From Paenibacillus sp. FSL H8-0537 (GTDB taxonomy: Bacteria; Bacillota; Bacilli; Paenibacillales; Paenibacillaceae), in contig NZ_CP150290.1 of assembly GCF_038051995.1 (NCBI RefSeq), forward strand, positions 5,927,001-5,991,000: a stretch of 64,000 nt of DNA, written 5' to 3'. Numbering within the stretch: the first letter of the stretch is position 1; each line of letters opens with the position of its first letter. Below, one piece after another: positions 7,941-16,934 of this stretch. The notes beneath the pieces were generated by a model. It saw only the letters and a program-made list of their open reading frames with translations. It was not told the origin of the DNA and searched no databases. The translations under genes and the position numbers were made by a program.

Positions 7941-8027
7941 ATACTCTAGAACGATTTCCTTCCATAAATTTGATATATTAATGCTGAATCCAGCTAATTA
8001 TATGAGGAATAGGCGGGGTGAACCAAG

Positions 8028-8570
8028 ATGAAAATGAAGATGAAGCTGTATCATTATTACGATGAATCTACTGGCCCATTTCGCAATTTATCCGCTCTAG
8101 AACCGCAGGAGGCTGAAAAGGTTCTTCAACAAATTCGATCTCAGCAAAGGGGATTTGCAAGTAAACGTTCCAAGGATTACATGAACATTAGGCGTCAACT
8201 TGAATGGAAGGCAAGAGAATTATTCGTAGTTAAGGGAGGCAGGCCTTTGCAAAACTTTCCTCACTACATGACTCTTGGAGAGTGCCCCTGGCTTCTGGAT
8301 TGGTATCCACAAGGCAAAGTGATTCCCTTTTCCATGTCTGACTTTGAACCTGATATCCTTAGCTTTACATATGGCGATTTATTTCCTGCAATGAGATACA
8401 ACGACGGAAAGCCCTATCGCGGTCAAGTCTATACGCTCAGTGAGATTGCCGATATCCTAACCAAATACGATCTGCCCCAAGCATGGAATGCCCAAGGAGA
8501 CAAAGGTCCGGAAAGATATATAGAAGTGCAAATATGGGATGATTCCCTGATAAAACAGTTATATTCTTAA
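8028..8570 (+). CDS. conserved hypothetical protein (Bacillales type)
   Basis: 180 aa, no signal peptide or membrane segment. It reads like a small conserved soluble family of Bacilli, with segments GRPLQNFPHYMTLGECPWLL and FTYGDLFPAMRYNDGKPYRG, then GPERYIEVQIWDD. I recognise the pattern but know no function. The start is preceded by GGGGTGA; three in-frame ATGs at the beginning (MKMKMKLYHYY) leave the exact start open. The gene is moderately AT-rich compared with its neighbours. It stands alone after the repeat-rich stretch, and a weak GC hairpin follows at 8579-8618. Confidence 0.75.
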   Translation: MKMKMKLYHYYDESTGPFRNLSALEPQEAEKVLQQIRSQQRGFASKRSKDYMNIRRQLEWKARELFVVKGGRPLQNFPHYMTLGECPWLLDWYPQGKVIPFSMSDFEPDILSFTYGDLFPAMRYNDGKPYRGQVYTLSEIADILTKYDLPQAWNAQGDKGPERYIEVQIWDDSLIKQLYS

Positions 8571-8719
8571 AATGAAGCAGCGGCTGCCGCCAAAAAGCTC
8601 ACTTGGCTGCAACCGCGCTATGTGATCACATTATGCTTAAGTTCATTCTCGCTATTACCCTTGTGCCCGATATGGTGGCATTGTGTCCAGTATAGTGGCA
8701 TTGTGACCGCTGTGGAACC

Positions 8720-10303
8720 CTATGCCCTATTATATGCCAGCCAAATTTCCTCTTCTTCATTCGTCATGCTGCCGATCATTTTGCTCATATCTACCTTTTG
8801 CACAAAAAGATCCTTCAACACATTAAATTGTGCGAAGCTGCCAGCGAATTGCTGGAGCGAGGCCGATTTCGCCACCGCCTCCAACTGGCCTAGCTGCTCA
8901 CAACCATTCAGCTCGAGCTCCTTCAAACTTTTACACGCGGCTACAGCCGACATATCCGTAACGGACGTATCCTTCAGCTTCAAGCTTTCCAGCTTGGAGA
9001 GCTGCGCTGCGAAAGTGAGATCATTCAGCTCCAGCTGCTTCAACTGGAGCGACTTCAGCTTTTTCATCCTGCTGAGCAGACCGATATGCTGCTTGGCCAT
9101 GCCATCCGCAAAGCCTTGTATCGAAAGCTCCTGCAGCTGCTCCAGTTCACAGATCGCACGGAGCTGCTCCCCATTGATGTTTGAGACGGAGAGACTGCGC
9201 AGGCTTTTGGACTGGGAAAGGGGTGAAAAATCGACAATCGGCACATTTTCAGCCTCCAGCTTTTTAAGCTTTGGCAGTTTAGCCAGTGGGGAAATATCCA
9301 CGACACCGGTTCCCGTCAAATACAGCTCCTGCAAATAAGCAAGCTCCGACAGCGCGCTCACATCCATAATTGGATTGCCGCCAATGTACAGTACCTTAAG
9401 CTGCGTACAGCCGCTGAGCGGCGCAGCATCGCTAATTTCATTGGCGCTTAACACCAGCTCCCGCACCTCGCCGCAATAAGCGAAGGGCTCCGCATCCGTC
9501 AGCCCCTCCTTTATAAAATAAAGCTGCTTCGCCTTCAAAAAAGCAGCAACCGAGCCCGACTTTTCCCTAATGCGCGCCAGCCAGTCGGTATCCAGCAAGC
9601 GCTCTAGCCTCTCTGCCAAATTGGCTCCCGCTTCTCCATCCTCTTCCATTCCACTCAAACCAGCTTCTAGAGCTGAACGCCCCAGTGGCAGCGGCAAAGC
9701 ACGCACGGCGTCATGGAAATGTCCGCCCTCTTCCCGCCCATAGTTCCAGAATACCCACTCGTCATCCCGATTGATGTTGAACTGCCCTTCCTTAATCGTA
9801 TCCCGAATAAATTTCAGCAGCTCGCCGAGCGTTAGAGCAATCACATATTTTGTCTCCTCATCCCGGCCAAAATTAATGATCTGGCCCGTAACGCCGCTCG
9901 GCGCAGGCGCCATATCTACACCGAGATGATTGCCTCCGCCATCCTCGCTGATCGGCAGCCAGCCGCGATTGATGTATCGTTCCTCTATCCAGCCAAGCGG
10001 AACGGAATAATGACCGCTTTCCTCACCAAAGTCCGCCTCCAAATCCGCCCACACCTGCCACTGCGACGCAAGCTCCTCCAAGGACAGAAACCTAAGCCCC
10101 ATGAACAGGCCCGGCCCCTCTCTCTCCTCGCCGTTATGCAGCAAATACAAGCTCCGCAGCTCGTCAGGGAAAGAATGGCCCAGCCGCAGCTCCACTTGGG
10201 CAATCTCCGCTTCCGTTGCAGGACCGTTCAATGCTGCCGCCAGTTCAGGCAGCTCCTCCTTGAGCAGCTCCTTGATTTCCTCCATATATGTGATGACGCT
10301 CAT
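8720..10303 (-). CDS. SMI1/KNR4 (SUKH) domain protein with leucine-rich repeats
   Basis: 527 aa, cytoplasmic. Residues ~1-170 form a SMI1/KNR4-type domain: EAEIAQVELRLGHSFPDELR, then LYLLHNG, WLPISEDGGGNHLGVDMAP and GQIINFGRDEE. Residues ~265-500 are a run of ~22-residue leucine-rich repeats (LKVLYIGGNPIMDVSALSEL, LQELYLTGTGVVDISPLAKL, LKSLQLKQLELNDL). SUKH proteins are commonly immunity proteins for polymorphic toxins or regulate cell-wall processes. The LRR tail suggests a protein-binding role. No toxin gene is adjacent. GGAG lies before the ATG. Confidence 0.78.
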   Translation of the reverse strand: MSVITYMEEIKELLKEELPELAAALNGPATEAEIAQVELRLGHSFPDELRSLYLLHNGEEREGPGLFMGLRFLSLEELASQWQVWADLEADFGEESGHYSVPLGWIEERYINRGWLPISEDGGGNHLGVDMAPAPSGVTGQIINFGRDEETKYVIALTLGELLKFIRDTIKEGQFNINRDDEWVFWNYGREEGGHFHDAVRALPLPLGRSALEAGLSGMEEDGEAGANLAERLERLLDTDWLARIREKSGSVAAFLKAKQLYFIKEGLTDAEPFAYCGEVRELVLSANEISDAAPLSGCTQLKVLYIGGNPIMDVSALSELAYLQELYLTGTGVVDISPLAKLPKLKKLEAENVPIVDFSPLSQSKSLRSLSVSNINGEQLRAICELEQLQELSIQGFADGMAKQHIGLLSRMKKLKSLQLKQLELNDLTFAAQLSKLESLKLKDTSVTDMSAVAACKSLKELELNGCEQLGQLEAVAKSASLQQFAGSFAQFNVLKDLFVQKVDMSKMIGSMTNEEEEIWLAYNRA

Positions 10304-10396
10304 CGCTTCTCCATCCTTCCGCTTGTCTATTTCAGCGCTCTATAGCTCTATAACTTTATAGCTCTACTGCTGCGCCTCTTTCCTTTTCCTCAGCTC

Positions 10397-11512
10397 CTAC
10401 AGCTCCAATTGCGCGATAAACAGCTGCTGGGATTTGGCCGCACCATTCATCATCGGATAAATAATGACCCGATAAGCCTGATCGCTGACGCGGCAAATAT
10501 CGTTTAATACGAGCGATTCGCTGGCTGGAATAGGCAGCAGCTCGCCTGTCAGCTGATTCGTGTAGCCGCGTTCTCCGCTATGCGTAAAAATCGCGCGCAG
10601 CTCCTTATTTTGCACAATCGCCCACCCATTGCCCTCTTCAAAAGTAAAGCGGATAATATCCGTCCCGTCCGCAAGGCGCATGGGCTCCCACATGCTGTAA
10701 AACGGGCTTTGGAGTTCATACAGCGCATGCTTCTCCCGCCGCCCATCCGACGCAACAACACCGAGATTCAGCACAGTTCCCTTCGTAAAAATAACCCTCA
10801 TATCCCGTTCGCTTCCCAGCTCCAGCACCTGCAGCATGTCCGCCTCGAACCCGTTCAAACGGCGCTCTTCAATCACTTTCCCTTGCTCATCTAGCGTACG
10901 GTGCAGCAGTTCCTCCTCTTGATGCAGGACAGCGAGCAGCCCAAGCCTGCCCTCCGGATCAAGGGAGATTTTATTGTTTTTGGGCATCGGCAGCTTAATG
11001 ACCTTGCTTGACTGGATGCTGCCGTCGGCAAATTCCAGCCGCAGCAGGCGGTCCGGCTTCTTCTCGCTGAACCAATCCTCATCGTGAAACCAAGCCAGCA
11101 TCCCAGCCGCAGCGGCATATTTCCCCGGAAAAGGACGGGTACCCTTCGGAGCAGCATGCTCGCTCCGCCCGTATAGCGGCAGCGCTATATCAAGCTCCTT
11201 GCCATGAGTCGTTCCAAGTGAAACCCAAACCGCGCCATCCGGACTATGGAACAGCTCAGGCAAAACGCCCTCCTGCTCATGCTGCGTATCGAGAATAGTG
11301 CCGCTTCCATCCAGATGGATATAGACGACATCATAAAGTCCGTTTTGATCGTCATGATAGGCGTATGCCGCAATCACCGTGCCGCCCTTTGGAGCGGCAA
11401 TGGCTCCTTTTGGAGAGATGCCGCCCGGACGCTTCAATAGGGTCACTTGACCAACCGAATTGATTAACGTTTCGACATTCCAAGCTTTACTCCAGCTTTT
11501 CAATTCCTCCAT
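10397..11512 (-). CDS. hypothetical protein, possible beta-propeller
   Basis: 371 aa, no signal peptide or TM segment. The sequence is rich in short beta-strand-like blocks, with repeated elements such as GTVIAAYAYHDDQNGLYDVV, SPDGAVWVSLG, DPEGRLGLLAVLHQ and LADGTDIIRFTFEEGNGWAI. These resemble a cytoplasmic beta-propeller, but no named family is recognised. It is separated by ~90 bp from the SUKH/LRR gene on the same strand and is likely co-transcribed with it. Function unknown. Confidence 0.6.
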   Translation of the reverse strand: MEELKSWSKAWNVETLINSVGQVTLLKRPGGISPKGAIAAPKGGTVIAAYAYHDDQNGLYDVVYIHLDGSGTILDTQHEQEGVLPELFHSPDGAVWVSLGTTHGKELDIALPLYGRSEHAAPKGTRPFPGKYAAAAGMLAWFHDEDWFSEKKPDRLLRLEFADGSIQSSKVIKLPMPKNNKISLDPEGRLGLLAVLHQEEELLHRTLDEQGKVIEERRLNGFEADMLQVLELGSERDMRVIFTKGTVLNLGVVASDGRREKHALYELQSPFYSMWEPMRLADGTDIIRFTFEEGNGWAIVQNKELRAIFTHSGERGYTNQLTGELLPIPASESLVLNDICRVSDQAYRVIIYPMMNGAAKSQQLFIAQLEL

Positions 11513-11700
11513 CTGACTATCAGCCCCTTATTTCTATCGTACTTTGATTCAGGTAAAACATTACATAGGGAAATATACCCTTTTATCCACAAACTCTATC
11601 TATCGCGCCATACGAATTTGGTAAGCTTTCCTCGCAGCGGGGTAATGGTTCAATACGACATGGTTTATGACGACTAACCTAATTCCAGAATGGAGTGTTC

Positions 11701-12606
11701 ATGCTTATGTCCAATCACCTTAACGAACAGCTGTCACACGCGCTGGAGCAGCTGCTGAACGAGCATCATCTTGCTCCCGCTGCCGAAAAATTGCTCCCGC
11801 AAGCCCGCAGCACAGTGAAGCTGTCTGCAATAGAGCCTGATTTATATGAAAAGATCGGCAACTCCCGCGTCGGCGGTTATCCGGATCTTCCGCAGGCGAT
11901 GGAATGGCCAGCGGATGCGTCCGGCAAGCTGATGACCCCGCTCGTCCAACTGAATTTGGCGGACATAGCGCCTGCAAGCAGGCAGGGCTGGCTGCCGGAA
12001 ACCGGGATGCTGTATTTCTTTTGCGGCATGGACGAAGGTGCTGCGAACATCGAGCATCGCATTATTTTTGTTGAGTACCCTGAGCAGCTTGCTTTACGGC
12101 ATCCCGAGACAGCAACGATTCTTGAGGATGTATATGAAACGTCGTTTCAACCTTACAAAGCCGCAGCCGTTTCAGCGGTAGAGCTGCCGAACATGCCTTA
12201 TGTGGATTATGAGGTCATTGATTTTGAGGAAGGCTCGACCGACCGCTATTTTGAGCTTGCCGCCGAGATGCAGGGGGATCGCATAACCAATTGGGGAACG
12301 ATGTTCGGCTATCCGGCCGGGCAGCATCATGACGCCGAGTTGGAAGCGGCGCTATTCATTTTGGCGGATAAGACGGCCGAATATGACAGCGAGAAGGCGA
12401 TGAAGCATTTGGCGGACATGCTTGGCAAAAGCCGAGAGCGTGCCGAGGCGGAAATCGAGGATATGATTATGCTGCTGGAAATTGACAGCAATGAACGGGT
12501 CGGCTTTCAGTGGCACAATGCTGGCGTCATTCATTTTTTCATAAGAAAAGAAGACCTGCTGGCCCGCAATTTCAGCCGCACCTACTGCTCGCTGTATTCC
12601 AGCTAA
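11701..12606 (+). CDS. DUF1963 family protein (YwqG-like)
   Basis: ~301 aa. The family pattern is clear: SRVGGYPDLPQAMEWPADAS, then PLVQLNLADIAP, GMLYFFCGMDEG, and near the end ITNWGTMFGYPAGQ and GFQWHNAGVIHFFIRKEDL. These match YwqG of B. subtilis, a protein of unknown function encoded among toxin/immunity genes. ATG at 11701 is chosen because GGAG lies 5 bases upstream; GTG at 11695 and ATG at 11707 are alternatives. The last residues (LLARNFSRTYCSLYSS) look normal for the family. Confidence 0.78.
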   Translation: MLMSNHLNEQLSHALEQLLNEHHLAPAAEKLLPQARSTVKLSAIEPDLYEKIGNSRVGGYPDLPQAMEWPADASGKLMTPLVQLNLADIAPASRQGWLPETGMLYFFCGMDEGAANIEHRIIFVEYPEQLALRHPETATILEDVYETSFQPYKAAAVSAVELPNMPYVDYEVIDFEEGSTDRYFELAAEMQGDRITNWGTMFGYPAGQHHDAELEAALFILADKTAEYDSEKAMKHLADMLGKSRERAEAEIEDMIMLLEIDSNERVGFQWHNAGVIHFFIRKEDLLARNFSRTYCSLYSS

Positions 12607-12640
12607 ATCTCATATTTATAGAAGCACATGGCGTATATAA

Positions 12641-12695
12641 AAAGCGCGAAGCTTCGCCACGCAGATTTTCTGCTGACGGCGTGGCTTCGCGCTTT
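12641..12695. terminator. bidirectional terminator
   Basis: AAAGCGCGAAG.TTCGCCACGC pairs with GCGTGGC.TTCGCGCTTT. It lies between the convergent ywqG-like and aminotransferase genes, with A/T-rich flanks on the left only. Confidence 0.7.
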
Positions 12696-12754
12696 ATGTC
12701 GGGAATCGACAAGGTGGATCTCAAGATGCTGCGGATCGCCAGCTAGGCTCGGTT

Positions 12755-13984
12755 CTAGGCTTGCAGCTCCGGAACAGCTTGCTGCGCCGCTCGGCCTTGC
12801 AAAGCTTCAAAATAAGCTTCTGCCAACGCCTTAATGCCGCGCTCGATCTGCTCCGCGATGCAGAAGCTGAAGCATAGCCGCAAATGATGCGAGCCCTGCC
12901 CATCGGCGAAAAAAGCATTTCCTGCCACAAAGCTGACACCCTTCGCCAGTGCAGCTGGCGCAATCTGCCTCACATCTACCTGCTCATCAAACGTCACCCA
13001 GACGAAAAATCCGCCAGCTGGCGCCTGCACCGCAATATGCTCCGCAAACTCCCTTTCGAGCGCTTGAATCATCGTATCGCGCTGCGTCCTATACCGCTCG
13101 GTCAGCTTTTCAACCTGCTCATCGAACCCATAATGCTGCAGCAATTCGCCGACCACCTCTTGGGTAAAAGGATTGAGCTGGCTTCCCAGCGACAGCGTCG
13201 CCATATGCGAAATGACCTCCGGTGCGGCAATTGCCCAGCCGAGGCGCAGCCCAGGACCCAGCGTCTTCGAGAACGTACTGACGTAGATGACCTGCTCCGG
13301 TGCAAACGAATAGATCGCGGGAAGCGTCTCGCCGCTAATATTCAGCTCGGCATAAGCATCATCCTCAAGGATGAGGAAATTGTAGGCTACCGCCAGCTCC
13401 GCAAGCCTTTGCCTGCGCTCAAGCGACAGGCTGACGCCCGTCGGATTATGATAGTTCGGCATGCAGTACAGCAGCTTCGGTATCGGCTCATTGCGCTCAG
13501 CCGCCTGCTTCAAAGCCGCCTCCAGCAGCTCGACCTGAAGCCCCTGCTCATCAACGGGGATTGACCTGATGACGGCACCCGCTGCACGGAAAGCTTGCAG
13601 GCCATTAAAGAAGGTTGGCGCTTCTACCCAAGCCTCATCTCCCGGGTTAAGCAAAATTCGCGCAGTCAGATCAATGCCTTGAATGGCGCCAAAGGTCGGA
13701 ATAAAGTTTTCCGCCCCGGCATGAATGCCGAACTTGCGGGAACGTGCCAGCACCCAATCCCTGACGCGGGCTGGTCCCTTCGCTCCCGAATAATGGAGCG
13801 CATCCGCCCTGTCCCATTTCAGCGCTTTCTCCGCCGCTGCTTGCAGCTCCTCAACCGGCAGCAAATCCGTTGCTGGAAAACCATAGGACAAATGAACATG
13901 CTGCGGATCAGTCACCTTCGTTCCACCAATCGATCGTGCGGGCAAGTTGCGTGCAAAACGATACGCTGCTGCTTGATCTCCCAT
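12755..13984 (-). CDS. PLP-dependent aminotransferase (class I/II)
   Basis: ~409 aa. Fold-type I signatures are present: HYSGAKGPARVRDWVL, the substrate-loop YCMPNYHNPTGVSLSLERR, EDDAYAEL with the PLP-binding Asp and Tyr, and FSKTLGPGLRLGW with the Schiff-base Lys and the phosphate Arg. The pattern resembles the 2-aminoadipate/aromatic aminotransferase group related to MocR C-domains, but no helix-turn-helix is fused. I chose the ATG at 13984 because GAGGAGG lies 9 bases upstream; the longer frame from 14002 lacks a site. Substrate unknown. Confidence 0.83.
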   Translation of the reverse strand: MGDQAAAYRFARNLPARSIGGTKVTDPQHVHLSYGFPATDLLPVEELQAAAEKALKWDRADALHYSGAKGPARVRDWVLARSRKFGIHAGAENFIPTFGAIQGIDLTARILLNPGDEAWVEAPTFFNGLQAFRAAGAVIRSIPVDEQGLQVELLEAALKQAAERNEPIPKLLYCMPNYHNPTGVSLSLERRQRLAELAVAYNFLILEDDAYAELNISGETLPAIYSFAPEQVIYVSTFSKTLGPGLRLGWAIAAPEVISHMATLSLGSQLNPFTQEVVGELLQHYGFDEQVEKLTERYRTQRDTMIQALEREFAEHIAVQAPAGGFFVWVTFDEQVDVRQIAPAALAKGVSFVAGNAFFADGQGSHHLRLCFSFCIAEQIERGIKALAEAYFEALQGRAAQQAVPELQA

Positions 13985-14145
13985 ATGAAAAAGCCTCCTC
14001 AAATATCCGATTATTCCGATTATTTTATATGAATTTAACTTATCACTCCATATATGCAGCGGTCAACGGCACGGATAATAGAGATTTTCTATTTCATTAT
14101 TGATATTTCAAGTATTCGAGAATGACTGGGTCTATCGCTGGCCAG

Positions 14146-14195
14146 AAAAAAAAAGCATTCAGGCGTGCTGCTTGCGCAGCAGTACCTGAATGCTT
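14146..14195 (-). terminator. terminator of the alcohol dehydrogenase gene
   Basis: Stem AAGCATTCAGG / CCTGAATGCTT around a GC-rich inner hairpin (GCTGCTTGCGCAGCAG), followed on the minus strand by nine T. Confidence 0.85.
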
Positions 14196-14212
14196 CTAGA
14201 AAGCTGCCTGAC

Positions 14213-15376
14213 TTACAGGCTCGCCGTCAAGATGCTCTTGACTGCTTCCTTGTCTAGGCTCTTGAAGGAGCCGATTGGGCCGAATACGGTCGCTTCCGCC
14301 GCCATCCGGTCGATGTTCTCGCCGTTAATGCCCAGCTCGCCGAGTGTTGCAGGCGCACCAATGCGCGTAAAGTAGGCGCGTGTCGCTTCAATACCTGCAA
14401 GCGCCACTTCCTCATCGGATTTGCCGTTCGGGTCGATGCCCCATACCCGTACTGCGTATTGCACGAAGCGGTCGATACGCTCTTGATACACATGCTTCAT
14501 CCAGTTCGGGAAGATGATCGCAAGTCCTGCGCCATGGGCGATATCATAAATCGCACTTACCTCATGCTCAATGCCATGCGACGCCCAGTCCGTCACAACG
14601 CCAATCGGCAGCGTGCCGTTAAGCGCAAAGGTGCCGGCAAGCAGCAAGTTCGCTCTGGCGTCATAGTCAGAGCCATTTTCGATTGCTTTTTCACCGTTTT
14701 CAATAACGGTTTGCAAAATCGATTCAGCGAAGCGCTCCTGCAGCGGCGTATCGGTCGTCAGGGAAAAATATTGCTCGAACACATGAGACATAATGTCGAC
14801 GATGCCGTTTGCTGTCTGATCCTTCGGTACGGAATACGTCAGCTTCGGATCAAGAATCGAAAACTTCGGATAGACAAACTTGCTGCCAAGACCGCGTTTT
14901 TGCTGTGTTTCCCAGTTGGAAATAACCGCGTTGCCGTTCATTTCCGAGCCAGTAGCAGCAAGCGTCAGCACGGTGCCGATAGGCAAGGCCTCTTGGATGA
15001 CCGCTTTGCGGATCGTGAAATCCCATACGTCGCCATCATAGAGCGCCCCAGCTGCAATCGCCTTGGAAGCATCCAGCACGCTGCCGCCGCCAACGGCGAG
15101 CACAAATTCGATTTTTTCACTACGGCAAATGTCGATGCCTTTATTAATCGTCGTCAGACGCGGATTCGGCTCTACGCCAGGCAGTTCATGAACGGTTGCG
15201 CCAATGCTATTTAATTGGGAAATCACTTCGTCATAAAGCCCCGAACGCTTGATGCTTCCGCCGCCGTATACGAGTAGAACTTGCGTCCCGTATGGCTTGA
15301 CCAGCTCTCCAAGCTGCTGTACCTTCCCTGCTCCGAAAACGAGCTTGGTAGGGTTGTACAATTCAAAATCTTTCAT
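14213..15376 (-). CDS. iron-containing alcohol dehydrogenase (butanol dehydrogenase-like)
   Basis: 387 aa. The N-terminal dinucleotide domain has YNPTKLVFGAGK, LLVYGGGSIKRSG and AVGGGSVLDASKAIAAG. The metal-binding C-terminal domain has DIMSHVFEQYF and HGIEHEVSAIYDIAHGAGL (about residues 190-280), with the Asp and His ligands of group III alcohol dehydrogenases. Best compared with YugJ/YugK and clostridial BdhA: NAD(P)H-linked reduction of medium-chain aldehydes. It stands alone with its own promoter and terminator. The nearby ldh suggests a fermentative setting, but that is only proximity. Confidence 0.88.
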   Translation of the reverse strand: MKDFELYNPTKLVFGAGKVQQLGELVKPYGTQVLLVYGGGSIKRSGLYDEVISQLNSIGATVHELPGVEPNPRLTTINKGIDICRSEKIEFVLAVGGGSVLDASKAIAAGALYDGDVWDFTIRKAVIQEALPIGTVLTLAATGSEMNGNAVISNWETQQKRGLGSKFVYPKFSILDPKLTYSVPKDQTANGIVDIMSHVFEQYFSLTTDTPLQERFAESILQTVIENGEKAIENGSDYDARANLLLAGTFALNGTLPIGVVTDWASHGIEHEVSAIYDIAHGAGLAIIFPNWMKHVYQERIDRFVQYAVRVWGIDPNGKSDEEVALAGIEATRAYFTRIGAPATLGELGINGENIDRMAAEATVFGPIGSFKSLDKEAVKSILTASL

Positions 15377-15419
15377 AGTAAGTGAAACCTCCCGTTAATT
15401 AAAATAAGTGAACGGTTGT

Positions 15420-15448
15420 ATTATAACACTTTCACTGAGTTTTCTAAA
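15420..15448 (-). promoter_or_regulatory. promoter of the alcohol dehydrogenase gene
   Basis: Minus strand TTTAGA (15443-15448), 17-base spacer, TATAAT (15420-15425). The arms GTGAA (15408-15412) and TTCAC (15430-15434) form a loose inverted repeat across the -10 region, a possible redox-repressor site. Confidence 0.55.
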
Positions 15449-15501
15449 GTTATAGACGTTTCGTACTTAACTCGCCTGTATTCAGCGCGGGCTGCTCCGC
15501 T

Positions 15502-16533
15502 TTATGAACCATACAAACGCATAAGCAGAATGCCTGCAAAGGCAGCAGATATCCCGATCGTCTCCAATTTGGAGAAACGCTCCTTGACGACAAAGCGTGT
15601 ATACAGCAGCACAATCAGTACATTAAGCGCCGTTACCGCCGACACCAGTCCCGCCTTCCCCACATCAAAAGCCGTCACAATAAACATCATGCCAACCGCA
15701 TTGGTAATGCCGACCGCCATCCCGACGGAAAACGTGCGGCGGAAGCTCCAGCTCCTTTTGATCACCAAGCCTGCTGAATTGCCTGCTTTAGCTTCAGCAG
15801 CTGCGGTTGGATTAGCGTTTTGAGTCACATTCCCGTTACTAGTAACACCCGTGATACCAGCATTTGCAGGAGTAACCTCCATTGCAGCGGACCCAGCGGC
15901 TATTTCTTGCGCAGCTTGGCCTGCTTCCAGGGCATCAAAGCGCATCGAGCGCATATCGCGCAGCCACCAAAGCCCGAAGCAGATCGAGCCGCTGCTGAAC
16001 ATGCAGACAAGCGTCGGAAACAACGGCGCATCCATCAGCGTCGACCATTTTCCCGACAGATCGTTTCCGGCAAACAGCAGCATCGCCAGCAGCCCCCATT
16101 GCGCTCCTTGCAAATTGCCACGGGTAATATCATTGGAATAACGCACCAGCAATATACCCGCGATAATGATAATAAAGGAGCTTAGCTGCGCCATATTCAG
16201 CGTCTCGCCCCATACCGCGAAGGCGACAACGACAACAATCGCCGAAGGCAGTGCAGTCAAAATCGCAACAATAGAAGCTTTGCCCACGGCAAAGCCCTTG
16301 AACATGCTCGCATTTGCCCCGAAAGAGAGCAGCCCCATCTGCACCCCAATGAGCGATGAAACGGTGAAAGCCGACCCTGTTGCCAGCGTACAAACAAGTG
16401 TAATCAGCGCTCCCGAGAAAAATACTCCACACAGCAGCGCATTGCGATTAAGCGCCTGCTGGCTCGTCCAATGATACAAAATCCCCCGCAGCCCAAAGCT
16501 CGTCGCCGCCAGCAAGGATAATACAAGCCACAT
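15502..16533 (-). CDS. EamA/DMT-family permease
   Basis: ~343 aa with ten hydrophobic segments in two EamA halves, separated by a hydrophilic loop (about residues 195-245) rich in Ala, Asn and Thr (MEVTPANAGITGVTSNGNVT). The loop is long for the family. Members export or import small metabolites such as amino acids and purines; substrate unknown. The ATG at 16533 (MWLVLSLLAATSFGLRG) is preferred because GGAGGT lies 9 bases upstream. ATG 16542 has no spacing from that site. Confidence 0.78.
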   Translation of the reverse strand: MWLVLSLLAATSFGLRGILYHWTSQQALNRNALLCGVFFSGALITLVCTLATGSAFTVSSLIGVQMGLLSFGANASMFKGFAVGKASIVAILTALPSAIVVVVAFAVWGETLNMAQLSSFIIIIAGILLVRYSNDITRGNLQGAQWGLLAMLLFAGNDLSGKWSTLMDAPLFPTLVCMFSSGSICFGLWWLRDMRSMRFDALEAGQAAQEIAAGSAAMEVTPANAGITGVTSNGNVTQNANPTAAAEAKAGNSAGLVIKRSWSFRRTFSVGMAVGITNAVGMMFIVTAFDVGKAGLVSAVTALNVLIVLLYTRFVVKERFSKLETIGISAAFAGILLMRLYGS

Positions 16534-16662
16534 AAATGCCATACCTCCATCTCTGTCTGCCCACACATACTTTCCCTATCATGACAGCTGAAGGTTAGAT
16601 TGTAAATGCACGAAAATAAGCGGTTTATCTCTATTCAACCTTAGGTCTTCCGACCTGCACAT

Positions 16663-16761
16663 TGTGGACAATCCCCCCTGTTTACATGTGGATAAGTATT
16701 GGAGGCAGCGGAAAATACTTAACTTGAACACTGTTGATAATGTGTATAACTCTGTGGATAA
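16663..16761 (-). promoter_or_regulatory. cluster of five DnaA boxes, all in one orientation
   Basis: Minus-strand 9-mers are TTATCCACA at 16753-16761, TTATACACA at 16741-16749, TTATCAACA at 16732-16740, TTATCCACA at 16687-16695 and TTGTCCACA at 16663-16671. Three are exact TTATNCACA; two have one mismatch. They lie within 99 bp in the 401-bp gap between the EamA gene and ldh. No dnaA, dnaN or other replication gene is near, so this is not oriC. Chromosomal DnaA-box clusters that titrate DnaA or regulate genes are known in B. subtilis. Confidence 0.8.
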
Positions 16762-16832
16762 GTTGAAAAACAGAGCCTGCACCTCCACTAGCTGGCAGAT
16801 GAAAATGTGCATATTTTCACGCTTTTTCATCC

Positions 16833-16897
16833 ATGTGACATAGACAAACATGGAATGAACATGGCCGTCACATGATGGGCTGGCTGCCGCATATAAT
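16833..16897 (+). promoter_or_regulatory. ldh promoter region
   Basis: TATAAT at 16892-16897, 37 bases before the ldh ATG. No good -35 hexamer is seen at 17 bases. Inverted arms ATGTGAC (16833-16839) and GTCACAT (16867-16873) flank the expected -35 region, so an activator or redox repressor may act here. Confidence 0.4.
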
Positions 16898-16934
16898 AGC
16901 GTAAAGAGGTTAACGGCAGAGGAGATGCAAAAGG

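Noticed and set aside
13985..14002. Longer start for the aminotransferase gene
   Set aside because: The extra residues cover the GAGGAGG ribosome site of ATG 13984.
16663..16761. Chromosomal origin of replication
   Set aside because: DnaA boxes alone are not enough: no dnaA, dnaN, rpmH or gyr genes are near and no clear AT-rich unwinding region was seen.
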